This document shows, piece after piece, positions 1 to 8,874 of a stretch of 64,000 nucleotides of DNA. The stretch comes from Peribacillus sp. FSL P2-0133 (GTDB lineage Bacteria; Bacillota; Bacilli; Bacillales; DSM-1321), in contig NZ_CP150254.1 of NCBI RefSeq assembly GCF_037975445.1, positions 5,516,001-5,580,000 of the forward strand, read 5' to 3'. The stretch's first letter is position 1, and each line of letters starts with the position of its first letter. The notes beneath the pieces are model-generated. The model did no database searches, was not told the DNA's origin, and saw only the letters and a program-made list of their open reading frames with translations. A program made the translations under genes and the position numbers.

Positions 1-634
1 CTGCATGCCTGAGCGTTGTGCCTGTCGTGTAAATGTCATCGATGATCAAAATAGATTTATGCTCCAGCAAATCAGATTGCATCACCTGAAAAACCTGCGG
101 CAATGAGATTCTCTCCTGCCGTGATTTTTTTGATTGTTTTTCCGTATGGATTCTTGTCAAAGTCTCAACCGTGTGAAGTCCAATGAGATCCGCCAAAGCC
201 TGCCCTTGGTTGAATCCCCGCTCCCTAAGCCGTTCATGACTAAGCGGGATGGCCGTTACCAGGTCAAATTCCATGTCCTTTAACTTTTCTTTCAAAAAAG
301 GAGCGAAAACCTCAGCTAATGCATAATCCCCCCTGTACTTATATTTAGCAATGATATCTTTTAAGTATTCATTGTAATGAAATAGCGATATATTCTTCGA
401 CAAATAGCCTCCCCATTCCCCATCCCTTTCCCATCTTGAACAATCCAGACAGAGGTCACTGGTCATATATTCCCTGTCCAACTCCCTTGAGCACATTGTA
501 CACGTCTCTCCGGTAATCCTATTAAGTTTCCCCTCACATCCTTCGCAGATTGCCCTTGCCTCGGCCCGCTTAAGCAAGCTCCTCCATGTCAATGCCCGCT
601 TCATTCCCTCATCACAAACAAGACATCTATTCAT
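1..634 (-). CDS. comFC: ComFC competence protein (3' end outside window)
   Basis: Phosphoribosyltransferase-fold protein needed for natural transformation; it works in the cytoplasm with the ComFA translocase on incoming single-stranded DNA. The protein opens MNRCLVCDEGMKR and has paired cysteines (CLVC, CEGC, CTMC, CLDC) forming a zinc-binding N-terminus. The PRPP-binding loop IIDDIYTTGTTL lies close to the window edge, so only the last residues are missing. The ATG at 634 overlaps the end of comFA by 8 bases, which points to translational coupling. In B. subtilis comFB sits between comFA and comFC; here it is absent. Confidence 0.93.
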   Translation of the reverse strand, partial: MNRCLVCDEGMKRALTWRSLLKRAEARAICEGCEGKLNRITGETCTMCSRELDREYMTSDLCLDCSRWERDGEWGGYLSKNISLFHYNEYLKDIIAKYKYRGDYALAEVFAPFLKEKLKDMEFDLVTAIPLSHERLRERGFNQGQALADLIGLHTVETLTRIHTEKQSKKSRQERISLPQVFQVMQSDLLEHKSILIIDDIYTTGTTLRHA

Positions 635-2027
635 CGAGCAGCCCCCTTTTCATGGCATCTTTATTCATCATTTGTATATGGTGAACCGCCTCGACCATCG
701 CTTTACTTTTACCGTAATGAAAAAAGGTAATCGTCCCGGCAGGGTTAGCAAAGCTTCTCCCTACCCTGCCGGCAATCTGAACGAGGGCACTTTCAGAAAA
801 CACTTCATGTTCAGCACCAATCACGGCTACTTCCAACCGATCAATTGTCACGCCGCGTTCCAGGATGGTCGTTGTCAGTAATCCTGGAATCATTCCATTC
901 CTTAGTGCCATTACCTTTTCCTTTCGATCAGGGTGCCGGGAGTGGACAATCGATAATTTTTGGGACAGTCTTTGGAACAACGGAATGGCCTGCTCCATCA
1001 CTTGAATGCTTGGAAAAAACAATAGGAAGGGGATGTTCTGCTTAAGGCGTTCACTAACCCATCCATTAATTGCGGGGGGAATCTTTTGTTGAAGAAATAG
1101 TTTTTGCCAATTGCCGCTCCACTTTATTCCAGGGACAGGAATTGGCTGTCGATGATAACGGGCCGGAATTATCACGGCTTTCAATTTACCGCTTCGGTAT
1201 AGCCGCTGCATCCGTTTCGAAGGTGTGGCGGTCAAGTAGATGGTCGACGCAGAAACCTTTTTCGATTTATTAACCGCATAATGCAGCGAATCATCAATTG
1301 AGTAGGGAAACGCATCGACTTCATCAACGATGATGACATCGAAAGCTTCAATAAAACGGAAAAGCTGATGTGTCGTGGCAACGGTTAGTGGTGAAAAGCC
1401 ATGTCTATCTGCACTGCCGGCATAGAGGGTCGTGACGTCAATGGCAGGAAAGGCTTTTTTTAACCTTGGGGAGAGTTCGAGAACGACATCGGTCCGCGGT
1501 GTTGCCAAACAAATCCGTTTCCCGGCATGCAAGGCTGCCTCAATCGCCGGAAATAGGACCTCCGTCTTCCCTGCCCCGCATACAGCCCATACCAGGAATT
1601 CATCTTTTCCGTTCACGGCTTCAACGACACAGTCGGAGGCATTTTGTTGACCTGCCGATAAAGTGCCTGCCCACCTCATCACATTGTCAGGAATCGTAAA
1701 CTGAATGCCGGGCCCGGTCCACCTATAAAGCTTTGCACATTCACTGACCCGTCCCATCATGATGCATGAGCGGCAGTATGTGCAATCTTGATTGCAAATC
1801 TTGCAAGGGAATGTATAAAACAACGTTTGATTTTTGTTACCGCAGCGTACACAGTTATAACTGCCGTTCCCCGATTGCACGCCGCAAGTTTCCGAGACAT
1901 ACCCATTCTTGAGGTGCTCTTCGAGGAGTTCTTGGGAGAAGGGGATTTCGAAGGCCAAAAGGTGTTTTCCGGTGAGATGGTTCTGAAGTTCCGGGGAATA
2001 AGGGGGGGAAATGCTCATGTTTTTCAA
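627..2027 (-). CDS. comFA: ComFA, DEAD-box-like ssDNA translocase of the competence machinery
   Basis: ATP-driven helicase-like protein that helps pull transforming single-stranded DNA through the membrane channel ComEC. It is 466 aa. A four-pair cysteine cluster at residues 59-97 (CVRC, CKIC, CTYC and later Cys) is the zinc finger typical of ComFA. Walker A is CGAGKTE (about 150-156), the Walker B box is DEVD (235-238), followed by TATPS motif III and a C-terminal helicase domain with IAGRVGRS. The best start is TTG at 2027, seven bases behind a strong GGAGG; the next ATG (2018) is too far from it. I saw no convincing ComK box in the short gap to degV. Confidence 0.95.
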   Translation of the reverse strand: MKNMSISPPYSPELQNHLTGKHLLAFEIPFSQELLEEHLKNGYVSETCGVQSGNGSYNCVRCGNKNQTLFYTFPCKICNQDCTYCRSCIMMGRVSECAKLYRWTGPGIQFTIPDNVMRWAGTLSAGQQNASDCVVEAVNGKDEFLVWAVCGAGKTEVLFPAIEAALHAGKRICLATPRTDVVLELSPRLKKAFPAIDVTTLYAGSADRHGFSPLTVATTHQLFRFIEAFDVIIVDEVDAFPYSIDDSLHYAVNKSKKVSASTIYLTATPSKRMQRLYRSGKLKAVIIPARYHRQPIPVPGIKWSGNWQKLFLQQKIPPAINGWVSERLKQNIPFLLFFPSIQVMEQAIPLFQRLSQKLSIVHSRHPDRKEKVMALRNGMIPGLLTTTILERGVTIDRLEVAVIGAEHEVFSESALVQIAGRVGRSFANPAGTITFFHYGKSKAMVEAVHHIQMMNKDAMKRGLLDE

Positions 2028-2103
2028 ACTGCAACCTCCATTTCTTGATAAATTACACTCCTCCTTATCATTCGCTTTTTACTCCCGGATTCCTTTTAGC
2101 TCC

Positions 2104-2135
2104 AAAAAAAACGCCTTACACTTAGTAAAGGCGTC
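2104..2135 (-). terminator. Intrinsic terminator after degV
   Basis: Minus-strand stem ACGCCTTTAC / GT-AAGGCGT followed by a run of eight T. It separates degV from comFA, so comFA probably has its own promoter in the roughly 80 bp between them. Confidence 0.8.
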
Positions 2136-2140
2136 ACAGC

Positions 2141-2983
2141 TTAAATTTTATACCAGCCCATCCCCATTGAACCTTCGCCCAGATGCGTTCCGATTACTGG
2201 ACCGAAGTAGCTGATGTCGAACTCGACATTTGGGAATCGGGCTTCAAGTTCGGCTTTCCAGTCTTTAGCTTCACTTTCCCGTTTTGCATGAATGATGACG
2301 GCTTTATATTTCTCGCCGCTCGACGCGTCTTCCCCAAGTAAATCGGCAATCCTTTTCATCGCTTTTTTTCTTGTACGGATTTTTTCGAATGGGACGATGA
2401 CTTTATCAACAAAATGGAGGACAGGCTTCACTTGAAGCAAACTGCCAATCAATGCTTGGGCACTGCTTAAGCGGCCGCCGCGCTGCAGATGGGATAGGTC
2501 ATCTGCCATGAAGTAGGCCCTTACCGATGGTTTCATTTCTTCGAGCCTTGCCATGATTTCTTCTGCGCCTTTACCATCAAGTGCCATTTTTGCCGCCTCG
2601 ATCACGTAAAACCCCTGTACCATGCAGCTGATTTCCGAATCAAAGGCATGAACCCTAATTCCCTCGACCATTTCACCTGCAGATACCGCTCCTTGATACG
2701 TTCCGCTGATGCCGCTCGATAAATGAATGGAAATAACATCATCATATTCTTTCTGCAGTTCCTCGAACTTCTCGACAAACTTCCCGATTGGAGGCTGTGA
2801 AGTGGTCGGCAATTTCTCCTGCATCTTTACTTCCTCATAAAACTCATCCGCAGTTATATCAACTTCCTCCCGGTAAGCTTCATTGGAAAAAATGACATTA
2901 AGCGGCATCATATGTATATGTAAACGATCACGTATTTCCTTAGGTATATATGCAGTGCTATCTGTTACGACTGCGGTTTTCAT
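2141..2983 (-). CDS. degV: DegV family fatty-acid-binding protein
   Basis: 280 aa, the usual length of the DegV/FakB family. These proteins hold a fatty acid and, as FakB, present it to the kinase FakA for phosphorylation. The typical motifs are visible: an N-terminal TDSTAYIP, the TSQPP loop and SSGISGTYQGA, all contributing to the lipid-carboxylate site. The gene is located directly downstream of degU as in B. subtilis (yviA/degV), but a terminator lies between them. Which fatty acid is bound cannot be told from sequence. Confidence 0.9.
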   Translation of the reverse strand: MKTAVVTDSTAYIPKEIRDRLHIHMMPLNVIFSNEAYREEVDITADEFYEEVKMQEKLPTTSQPPIGKFVEKFEELQKEYDDVISIHLSSGISGTYQGAVSAGEMVEGIRVHAFDSEISCMVQGFYVIEAAKMALDGKGAEEIMARLEEMKPSVRAYFMADDLSHLQRGGRLSSAQALIGSLLQVKPVLHFVDKVIVPFEKIRTRKKAMKRIADLLGEDASSGEKYKAVIIHAKRESEAKDWKAELEARFPNVEFDISYFGPVIGTHLGEGSMGMGWYKI

Positions 2984-3117
2984 AATAGTACCATCCTTAT
3001 AAAAATTTACTCTGTATCATATTCACCATTTTATCTGAAAATGCCCTTATTTGCATTAAATAGCCTTCTGCATTACCAAAAATATGAAACCGAGAATTTG
3101 AATCGAGTCATCCATTC

Positions 3118-3166
3118 AAAAAAAATCCAGCCCTTCAGCACGCATTGCGGTATCTGAAGAGCCGGA
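3118..3166 (-). terminator. Intrinsic terminator after degU
   Basis: Thirteen-base-pair stem (arms 3126-3138 and 3154-3166, two G-U pairs) followed on the minus strand by eight T. Confidence 0.8.
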
Positions 3167-3183
3167 CTTATCGAACGCTTTAA

Positions 3184-3867
3184 TTACTTCACTTCCACCC
3201 AGCCATTTTTAATAGCTAGTACAACCGCTTGTGTACGGTCATTCACATTCATCTTCTGAAGAATGTTACTCACATGGTTCTTGACTGTTTTTTCACTGAT
3301 ATATAGAGTTTCGCCGATGGCCCGGTTGCTTTTCCCGTCCGCTAGAAGTTGAAGCACTTCACATTCGCGTCGAGTCAATAGGTGTAGCGGCCTCCTGATT
3401 TCTATCGTATGTACGGAATCACGATCAGCACCCTCTTCAGCTGCTAAGCGGCGATATTCTTTAACTAAATTATGGGTCACCTTTGGATGAAGGTATGAGC
3501 CGCCTTCAGCGACTACACGCACAGCATCAATCAACGCATCTGCGTCCATTTCTTTCAAAAGATAACCTTGTGCTCCTGTTTTCAATGCGTGCTGCACGTA
3601 GTTTTCATCATCATGAATGGAAAGGATGATGACTTTTGTTTCAGGGTAACGGTTCACGAGCATTTTTGTTGCTTCGATCCCATTCATGTTCGGCATGTTG
3701 ATATCCATTATAACAACATCAGGTTTATGTGTTTCAACGAGGTCCATAGCTTCGCTTCCGTCATCACCCTCGGCAACAACATCAAAGGATGATTCAAAAT
3801 CTAATATGCGCTTTACGCCTTCACGGAAAAGCTGATGGTCATCGATAATGATGATACTAGTCTTCAA
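3184..3867 (-). CDS. degU: Response regulator DegU (NarL/FixJ family)
   Basis: Transcriptional regulator of degradative enzymes, motility and competence; phosphorylated by DegS. It is 227 aa: receiver domain (residues 5-120) with phospho-acceptor Asp55 in [10 protein letters not shown], linker, then a LuxR-type HTH at about 160-222 ([15 protein letters not shown], then [12 protein letters not shown]). The start codon appears to be TTG at 3867, nine bases after AGGAGG. It is transcribed after degS with a 47-bp gap, so the two probably share an operon. Confidence 0.97.
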   Translation of the reverse strand: MKTSIIIIDDHQLFREGVKRILDFESSFDVVAEGDDGSEAMDLVETHKPDVVIMDINMPNMNGIEATKMLVNRYPETKVIILSIHDDENYVQHALKTGAQGYLLKEMDADALIDAVRVVAEGGSYLHPKVTHNLVKEYRRLAAEEGADRDSVHTIEIRRPLHLLTRRECEVLQLLADGKSNRAIGETLYISEKTVKNHVSNILQKMNVNDRTQAVVLAIKNGWVEVK

Positions 3868-3914
3868 CGGCTTCTTCCTCCTAATTTCTATTTAATATGT
3901 TTATTCTCTATTAT

Positions 3915-5057
3915 TTATAAATGGTAGGGAACTTGTATAAATACCAAAGTGCCTGCCCCCGGTTGTGAATCGATCGTCATTTCACCTTCCAGCAGCTCGA
4001 CTCTTTCCCTCATTCCTACCAAGCCAAATGAACCTTCTTTTTGAATCGAAGAGTCAAACCCCTTTCCATCATCTTTGACGACGACGGTCACCATCTCCTT
4101 GGAAATGGACAGTTTAACTTGAATCTGTTTTGGATCCGCATGCTTCAATGAATTTTGTACAGCCTCTTGAACCAGCCTGAATAAAGCGACCTCCATATCG
4201 GAAGGAAGCCTTTTGACCTGTCCAAGGTTGACGAAATTCAGATTCACGCCATTATTATAGTCTTCGGTCGTTTGCAGGTACTTTCTGAGGGTAGGTACAA
4301 GGCCTAAATCATCAAGCGCCATAGGACGAAGGTCATAGATGATCCTGCGCACTTCATATAAAGCATTCCTTACCATGACCTTTAAACTGCGGATTTCCAC
4401 TAACGCTTCATCAGGACCTCTCTCCCGTTGCACTCGTTCTATCAAGTCTGAGCGCATCATGACGTTTGCCAGCATTTGCGCAGGACCATCATGAATCTCA
4501 CGTGAGAGCTTTTTACGTTCCTGCTCCTGGGCTTCGATTATTTTCAGGCCGAAGTCCTGTTTGCGTTTCGCTTCTTGAAGGGCTTCCCCCACAAATTTAA
4601 GATCCTGTGTCAAATAATTCTGTACTACCGATATTTGCGAAACGAGATGCACCGCTTTATCGATCGTCTGCTGTAGACCCCTTAACCTTAACTCAAGCTC
4701 ATCCCGGCGATTACGGAGCTCTTTCTCCAATTGCCGGTTAATTTGTAAATCGACTTGCAGCTTATGTGCCCTTTCATAAGCATCGCGCACCTGTTCTTCA
4801 GAAAAATGGTTGAAGTGCATACTGACTTCTGAAAGCCTTTTTCGAGCAAACCTGGCTTTTGCATCCAATGCATCGCTGTCGGTTATCACAATGGCAACCC
4901 TGATTTTCACATCATCAAGCTCTTTTGATAATGACTCGAAATCCTTTCGGCATTGTTCGCCGATATCAAAGACTTCATCCTTACTCTCACTAACAGTGCT
5001 CACCATTGTTTCTAAGATCTTGTCCAATGCTTTAGCATCAACCTTTTTTATGGACAT
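3915..5057 (-). CDS. degS: Sensor histidine kinase DegS
   Basis: Cytoplasmic HisKA_3 kinase that phosphorylates and dephosphorylates DegU. ATG at 5057 follows GGAGGG and gives 380 aa; the longer reading from 5093 adds 12 residues without a ribosome site. With this start the phosphorylated histidine in LSREIHDGPAQM is residue 189, the position known in B. subtilis DegS. An N-terminal sensor region rich in coiled coil (about 60-150) precedes the dimerisation helix. The HATPase_c domain ends the protein with VKDDGKGFD and GLVGMRERVELL. No membrane segment is present. Confidence 0.97.
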   Translation of the reverse strand: MSIKKVDAKALDKILETMVSTVSESKDEVFDIGEQCRKDFESLSKELDDVKIRVAIVITDSDALDAKARFARKRLSEVSMHFNHFSEEQVRDAYERAHKLQVDLQINRQLEKELRNRRDELELRLRGLQQTIDKAVHLVSQISVVQNYLTQDLKFVGEALQEAKRKQDFGLKIIEAQEQERKKLSREIHDGPAQMLANVMMRSDLIERVQRERGPDEALVEIRSLKVMVRNALYEVRRIIYDLRPMALDDLGLVPTLRKYLQTTEDYNNGVNLNFVNLGQVKRLPSDMEVALFRLVQEAVQNSLKHADPKQIQVKLSISKEMVTVVVKDDGKGFDSSIQKEGSFGLVGMRERVELLEGEMTIDSQPGAGTLVFIQVPYHL

Positions 5058-5674
5058 TAAGATCCCTCCACTTAAATCAAAAGACTTAAACAATTTATTG
5101 TCTTAAAGACTATGTATATGGAAAAAAGTTCTTTCCCTTTTTCATGAATGGTTAAATTTCAGGTAAATTTTGTATGAAGTAACCTTCATGAACATATTGT
5201 ACCAAAAAATGATTAAAAATACGTTAATTCCCTTTTATGATTTCCATAAAATGTACCTATTTACTATACATCTCATATTCCCGGCCATTAAGTCTGCCTA
5301 TTAAAGGCAGTAAGCCATTTCAATTATCCTAATACAAAATATCCTTTTCAATCAAATGAGATATTCCGCTCCATTGATTATCATATGAAATAGATGCATT
5401 TATTAAATGGCAAAATCCCTGAAATGAGAGGACGCGTTAAAGTAAAGCCAGGATAATGGCACAGAACTCATGTTTTTCCAACAATGTTATTCTTTTAAGC
5501 ATATATGACCAGCTAATAACAATAACAGGCAATGAAATTAATTATAACACGTACAGCTTTTTCTAATATTAAAGTTTCTTTACACATGCGGTATGTAAAT
5601 GAATCGTCATTGCCACTTTTTCCGCAAAGCCTTATAATAAATCAACTAATAGGAAGTACGAAGGTGGAATAGTT
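5058..5674. other. Divergent intergenic region degS-yvyE
   Basis: About 620 bp of AT-rich DNA between the divergent degS and yvyE genes. I see no convincing coding frame and no long hairpin. It must hold the degS promoter and the yvyE promoter. The yvyE ribosome site (AAGGTGG) is at the right end. Confidence 0.5.
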
Positions 5675-6310
5675 ATGCTCACTCAATATTTAACGGTGGC
5701 AGGTCGCGGCGAACATGAAATCGTCATTGAAAAATCCCGTTTTATTTCCCACATCGCCCGAGTTGAAACCGAAGATGCCGCACAGGCCTTTATCCAGGAA
5801 ATCAAGAAAAAGCACAAAGATGCTACACATAATTGTTCCGCTTATATGATCGGGGAACAAAATCAAATCCAAAAAGCCCTCGATGATGGGGAACCGAGCG
5901 GAACGGCAGGCGTCCCTATCCTGGAAGTGCTTAAGAAAAAAGAACTGAAAGACACCGCTGTTGTTGTCACACGATATTTTGGCGGCATCAAACTTGGTGC
6001 TGGCGGTCTTATTCGCGCTTACAGCAAAGCGACTTCAGAAGGAATAAATACCACTGGTGTGGTCGTAAGAAAACTAATGCGGGTCATTTCGACAACCGTC
6101 GACTATACCTGGCTAGGAAAATTGGAAAACGAATTGCGATCTTCCATTTATCAAATAAAGGAAATTCAGTACCTTGATCAGGTCAATATCCTTGTATATG
6201 TTGAGGAAACACAAAAAGAGACATATACCGCTTGGATTACAGAGCTGACAAATGGTCAAGGCCATATCACTGAGGAAGAAATGCTTTATTTGGAAGAGGA
6301 ATTCGCCTGA
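5675..6310 (+). CDS. yvyE: YvyE, IMPACT/YigZ family protein
   Basis: 211-residue protein of the YigZ/IMPACT family, conserved but without a firmly known bacterial function; ribosome-related regulation is suspected from the eukaryotic homologue. The signature is clear: DGEPSGTAGVPILEVL followed by VVVTRYFGGIKLGAGGLIRAY, then a ferredoxin-like C-terminal domain. ATG at 5675 is preceded by AAGGTGG. The position between degS and tagV is the same as in B. subtilis. Confidence 0.93.
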   Translation: MLTQYLTVAGRGEHEIVIEKSRFISHIARVETEDAAQAFIQEIKKKHKDATHNCSAYMIGEQNQIQKALDDGEPSGTAGVPILEVLKKKELKDTAVVVTRYFGGIKLGAGGLIRAYSKATSEGINTTGVVVRKLMRVISTTVDYTWLGKLENELRSSIYQIKEIQYLDQVNILVYVEETQKETYTAWITELTNGQGHITEEEMLYLEEEFA

Positions 6311-6488
6311 TAAACTCCTGCATATTTTTCCTTTTTTATGCTGTAATATAATTGAAAAGAAATATTTATTTTACGAAATTATTAAATCATTGTAAAATTA
6401 GGTGTAATATATGACGAAATATAAACTGCAGGATTCGAAAAATAGCGATATATGTCTGATGTTCGTTATTTAAAAGGAGAAGAAAAAG

Positions 6489-7517
6489 ATGTCTACTACT
6501 AGGCGTGTTTATAAAATTAAAAAAACAAAGAAAAAAAGGCGAAAGAGGCTTTGGTTATTGCTTGTTCCCCTGCTGGTACTTGGTCTGGGGGCTTCTACGT
6601 ATGCTGCAACCCTGTATATGAAAGCCCAGAATGTATTCAGTGATTCTTATGACCCTGTGGAAGCATCAGCAAAGCGAGATGCAGCGATCGACCCTCTCAA
6701 AGATAATTTCTCGATCCTTTTCATAGGTATCGATGATAGTAAGGACCGTGACTTAAAAGGAAATTCCCGTTCGGATGCTTTAATGCTGGCCACGTTCAAT
6801 AAAGATCAAAAATCTATAAAACTATTAAGCATTCCACGTGATTCCTATGTGTACGTGCCAGCCAAAGGCGTAACCACGAAAATCAACGCGGCCCACGCAG
6901 CCGGCGGACCAAAAGCGACGATGGACACCGTAGAGGAATTATTCGATATCCCTGTCGATTATTATGTTAGCATGAACTTTAATGCTTTCATCGATGTCGT
7001 AGATTCATTGGATGGTATCGAAGTCGACGTCCCTTATGAAATAAATGAAATCGATTCACATGACAAGAAGAATGCCATCCATCTCGAAGAAGGATTACAG
7101 ACCGTTAATGGTGAAGAAGCATTAGCGTTTGCACGGACACGTAAAAAGGACAGTGACATCCAACGCGGTGAGCGTCAGCAGGAAGTCCTAAAAGCCATCA
7201 TTGCCAAAGCAACATCTGCCGGATCACTGACGAAATATACAGACGTAATGGAAGCTGTCGGTGACAATATGACAACGAACCTTCAATTCTCACAAATGAA
7301 AGGTTTCATAAAATATGTAACTACCGATAAAGGACTCAATCTTGAAACCATCAAACTTGAAGGTCAGGATTCTACCATTAACGGAACCTATTATTATCAG
7401 CTGAACGATACATCAGTGGCGAACACTAAGCTGTTGCTTCAATCCCACTTGAACCTGGGACCGAATGAAGGCAATCAAACCGAAGCCGCTCAATCACAAT
7501 CACAAACACAAGAATAA
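6489..7517 (+). CDS. tagV: LytR-CpsA-Psr (LCP) ligase, TagV-like
   Basis: Membrane-anchored enzyme that transfers wall teichoic acid or other undecaprenyl-phosphate-linked polymers to peptidoglycan. 342 aa: a very basic cytoplasmic start, one membrane segment (about 22-42), then the extracellular LCP domain. Typical motifs are LFIGIDDS, RSDALMLATF, SIPRDSYV (lipid-phosphate-binding Arg/Asp) and LAFARTRKKDSDIQRGERQQ. A Gln/Thr/Ser-rich tail follows. Position between yvyE and tagO matches B. subtilis yvhJ/tagV; the second paralogue at 27 kb is then the TagU candidate. Confidence 0.9.
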   Translation: MSTTRRVYKIKKTKKKRRKRLWLLLVPLLVLGLGASTYAATLYMKAQNVFSDSYDPVEASAKRDAAIDPLKDNFSILFIGIDDSKDRDLKGNSRSDALMLATFNKDQKSIKLLSIPRDSYVYVPAKGVTTKINAAHAAGGPKATMDTVEELFDIPVDYYVSMNFNAFIDVVDSLDGIEVDVPYEINEIDSHDKKNAIHLEEGLQTVNGEEALAFARTRKKDSDIQRGERQQEVLKAIIAKATSAGSLTKYTDVMEAVGDNMTTNLQFSQMKGFIKYVTTDKGLNLETIKLEGQDSTINGTYYYQLNDTSVANTKLLLQSHLNLGPNEGNQTEAAQSQSQTQE

Positions 7518-7521
7518 AGTG

Positions 7522-7554
7522 AAACCCCCACTCATGAGTGGGGGTTTCCTTTTT
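7522..7554 (+). terminator. Terminator after tagV
   Basis: Perfect inverted repeat AAACCCCCACTCATGAGTGG and onward (ten-base-pair GC-rich stem) followed by T-rich DNA, directly behind the tagV stop. Confidence 0.88.
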
Positions 7555-7640
7555 GAAGCGTTCGCCTCCATATAGCTTAACTTATATGAAATGACATGCT
7601 TCACAGACAGCCTTAAATGATCCGCACTCAACACAACAAT

Positions 7641-7679
7641 AAAAGCCACCAACCGTTATTTAAACGGTTGGTGGCTTTT
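7641..7679. terminator. Terminator downstream of tagO
   Basis: Long perfect stem AAAAGCCACCAACCGTT / AACGGTTGGTGGCTTTT. It is symmetrical, so it can stop transcripts of tagO on the minus strand and read-through from tagV. Confidence 0.88.
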
Positions 7680-7730
7680 CATATATACACTAGCAAAATT
7701 AGCTAATCTAGTAATCTATTTCCAGAACGA

Positions 7731-8798
7731 TCATGGCTTGTTTTTAAAGTTGAGCATCTTCAGCAACGGCTGGTAGTTTGAATTGACCAAACCAATTTTC
7801 TCCACAAAAATTTCTATGATCAGTAGGAGTCCCGTTACAAGGATCAAAGCTCCCCACACCGTTGCAAATTGAAAGATTATTGCCGCTAAGCCAAAGCAAG
7901 CAGCTAAAGCGTAAATGAGCAAGACAGTCTGCTTATGAGTGAATCCCAAGTTTATCAAACAGTGATGTAAATGGGATTTATCAGCAGCCGAGATCGGCTG
8001 TTTATTGACGACCCTGCGGATAATCGCGAAAAATGTATCCGAAATGGGAACACCCAAGATGATGATCGGTACGATCAATGAAATCATCGTAACGTTTTTA
8101 AACCCTTGCAGGGACAGAACGGCAATGATGTAACCTAAGAATAATGCGCCTGTATCTCCCATGAAAATCTTTGCCGGATGAAAGTTATATTTCAAAAAGC
8201 CAAGAGTGCTTCCAATCACGATCAATGCTACCATAGCAACAAATAGGTCCCCTTTAATAAGGGCCATAGTTGCAATTGTCACTAATGCGATCGTTGAGAC
8301 ACCGCCTGCGAGACCATCCAGTCCATCTATTAGGTTGATTGCATTAATGATGCCGACAATCCACAAAATTGTGATCGGTATACTTAAAACACCAAATTCA
8401 ACTGTATCGATAAAGAACGGCAAATTGATGAATTTCACTTCAAGACCGCCCCATAATACGATAATGAGGGCCGCCAAAACCTGGCCCAGGAATTTGGGTG
8501 CAGCTTTTAATTCAAAAATATCATCAGCCATCCCGATCAAAATGATGACAAGGGCTCCCACCAGAAGGGGCAACCGCTCCCGAAAGTCATTCATGAAAAG
8601 TAAGAAGGTAATGAAAGTAATGAAAAAACTTAAAAATATAGCTAAACCGCCCATACGCGGCATAATTTTACTATGCACTTTTCGCTCATTCGGTTTATCG
8701 GTAGCTCCTAACTTAAAGGCCAGCTTTCCGACAAAAGGAGTCAAAAAAATGGATAATAAAAAGGCTACCACCAAGGCCCCTATTAACATCAAGAACAT
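7731..8798 (-). CDS. tagO: TagO, undecaprenyl-phosphate GlcNAc-1-phosphate transferase
   Basis: Integral membrane enzyme starting wall teichoic acid synthesis by moving GlcNAc-1-P from UDP-GlcNAc to undecaprenyl phosphate. It has about eleven hydrophobic segments. MraY/WecA-family motifs are present: LGMADDIFELKA (actually GMADD), NAINLIDGLDGLAGG (Asp-rich NxxNxxDGLDGL), FMGDTGALFLG and the HLHH cluster in KSHLHHCL. ATG at 8798 lies six bases after GAGGTGG and gives 355 aa; the TTG at 8813 would put the ribosome site inside the gene. It is the last gene of a minus-strand group after tagA and a glycosyltransferase. Confidence 0.95.
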   Translation of the reverse strand: MFLMLIGALVVAFLLSIFLTPFVGKLAFKLGATDKPNERKVHSKIMPRMGGLAIFLSFFITFITFLLFMNDFRERLPLLVGALVIILIGMADDIFELKAAPKFLGQVLAALIIVLWGGLEVKFINLPFFIDTVEFGVLSIPITILWIVGIINAINLIDGLDGLAGGVSTIALVTIATMALIKGDLFVAMVALIVIGSTLGFLKYNFHPAKIFMGDTGALFLGYIIAVLSLQGFKNVTMISLIVPIIILGVPISDTFFAIIRRVVNKQPISAADKSHLHHCLINLGFTHKQTVLLIYALAACFGLAAIIFQFATVWGALILVTGLLLIIEIFVEKIGLVNSNYQPLLKMLNFKNKP

Positions 8799-8874
8799 CA
8801 AGAACCACCTCAATTCAACTAAAAATCTAATACCCGTAACGATCTATAAGAAAACCTATATATAAATGCTTATT

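Noticed and set aside
8206-8865. 219-aa plus-strand frame opposite tagO
   Set aside because: Antisense shadow of a clear tagO gene; composition is that of a reversed membrane protein.
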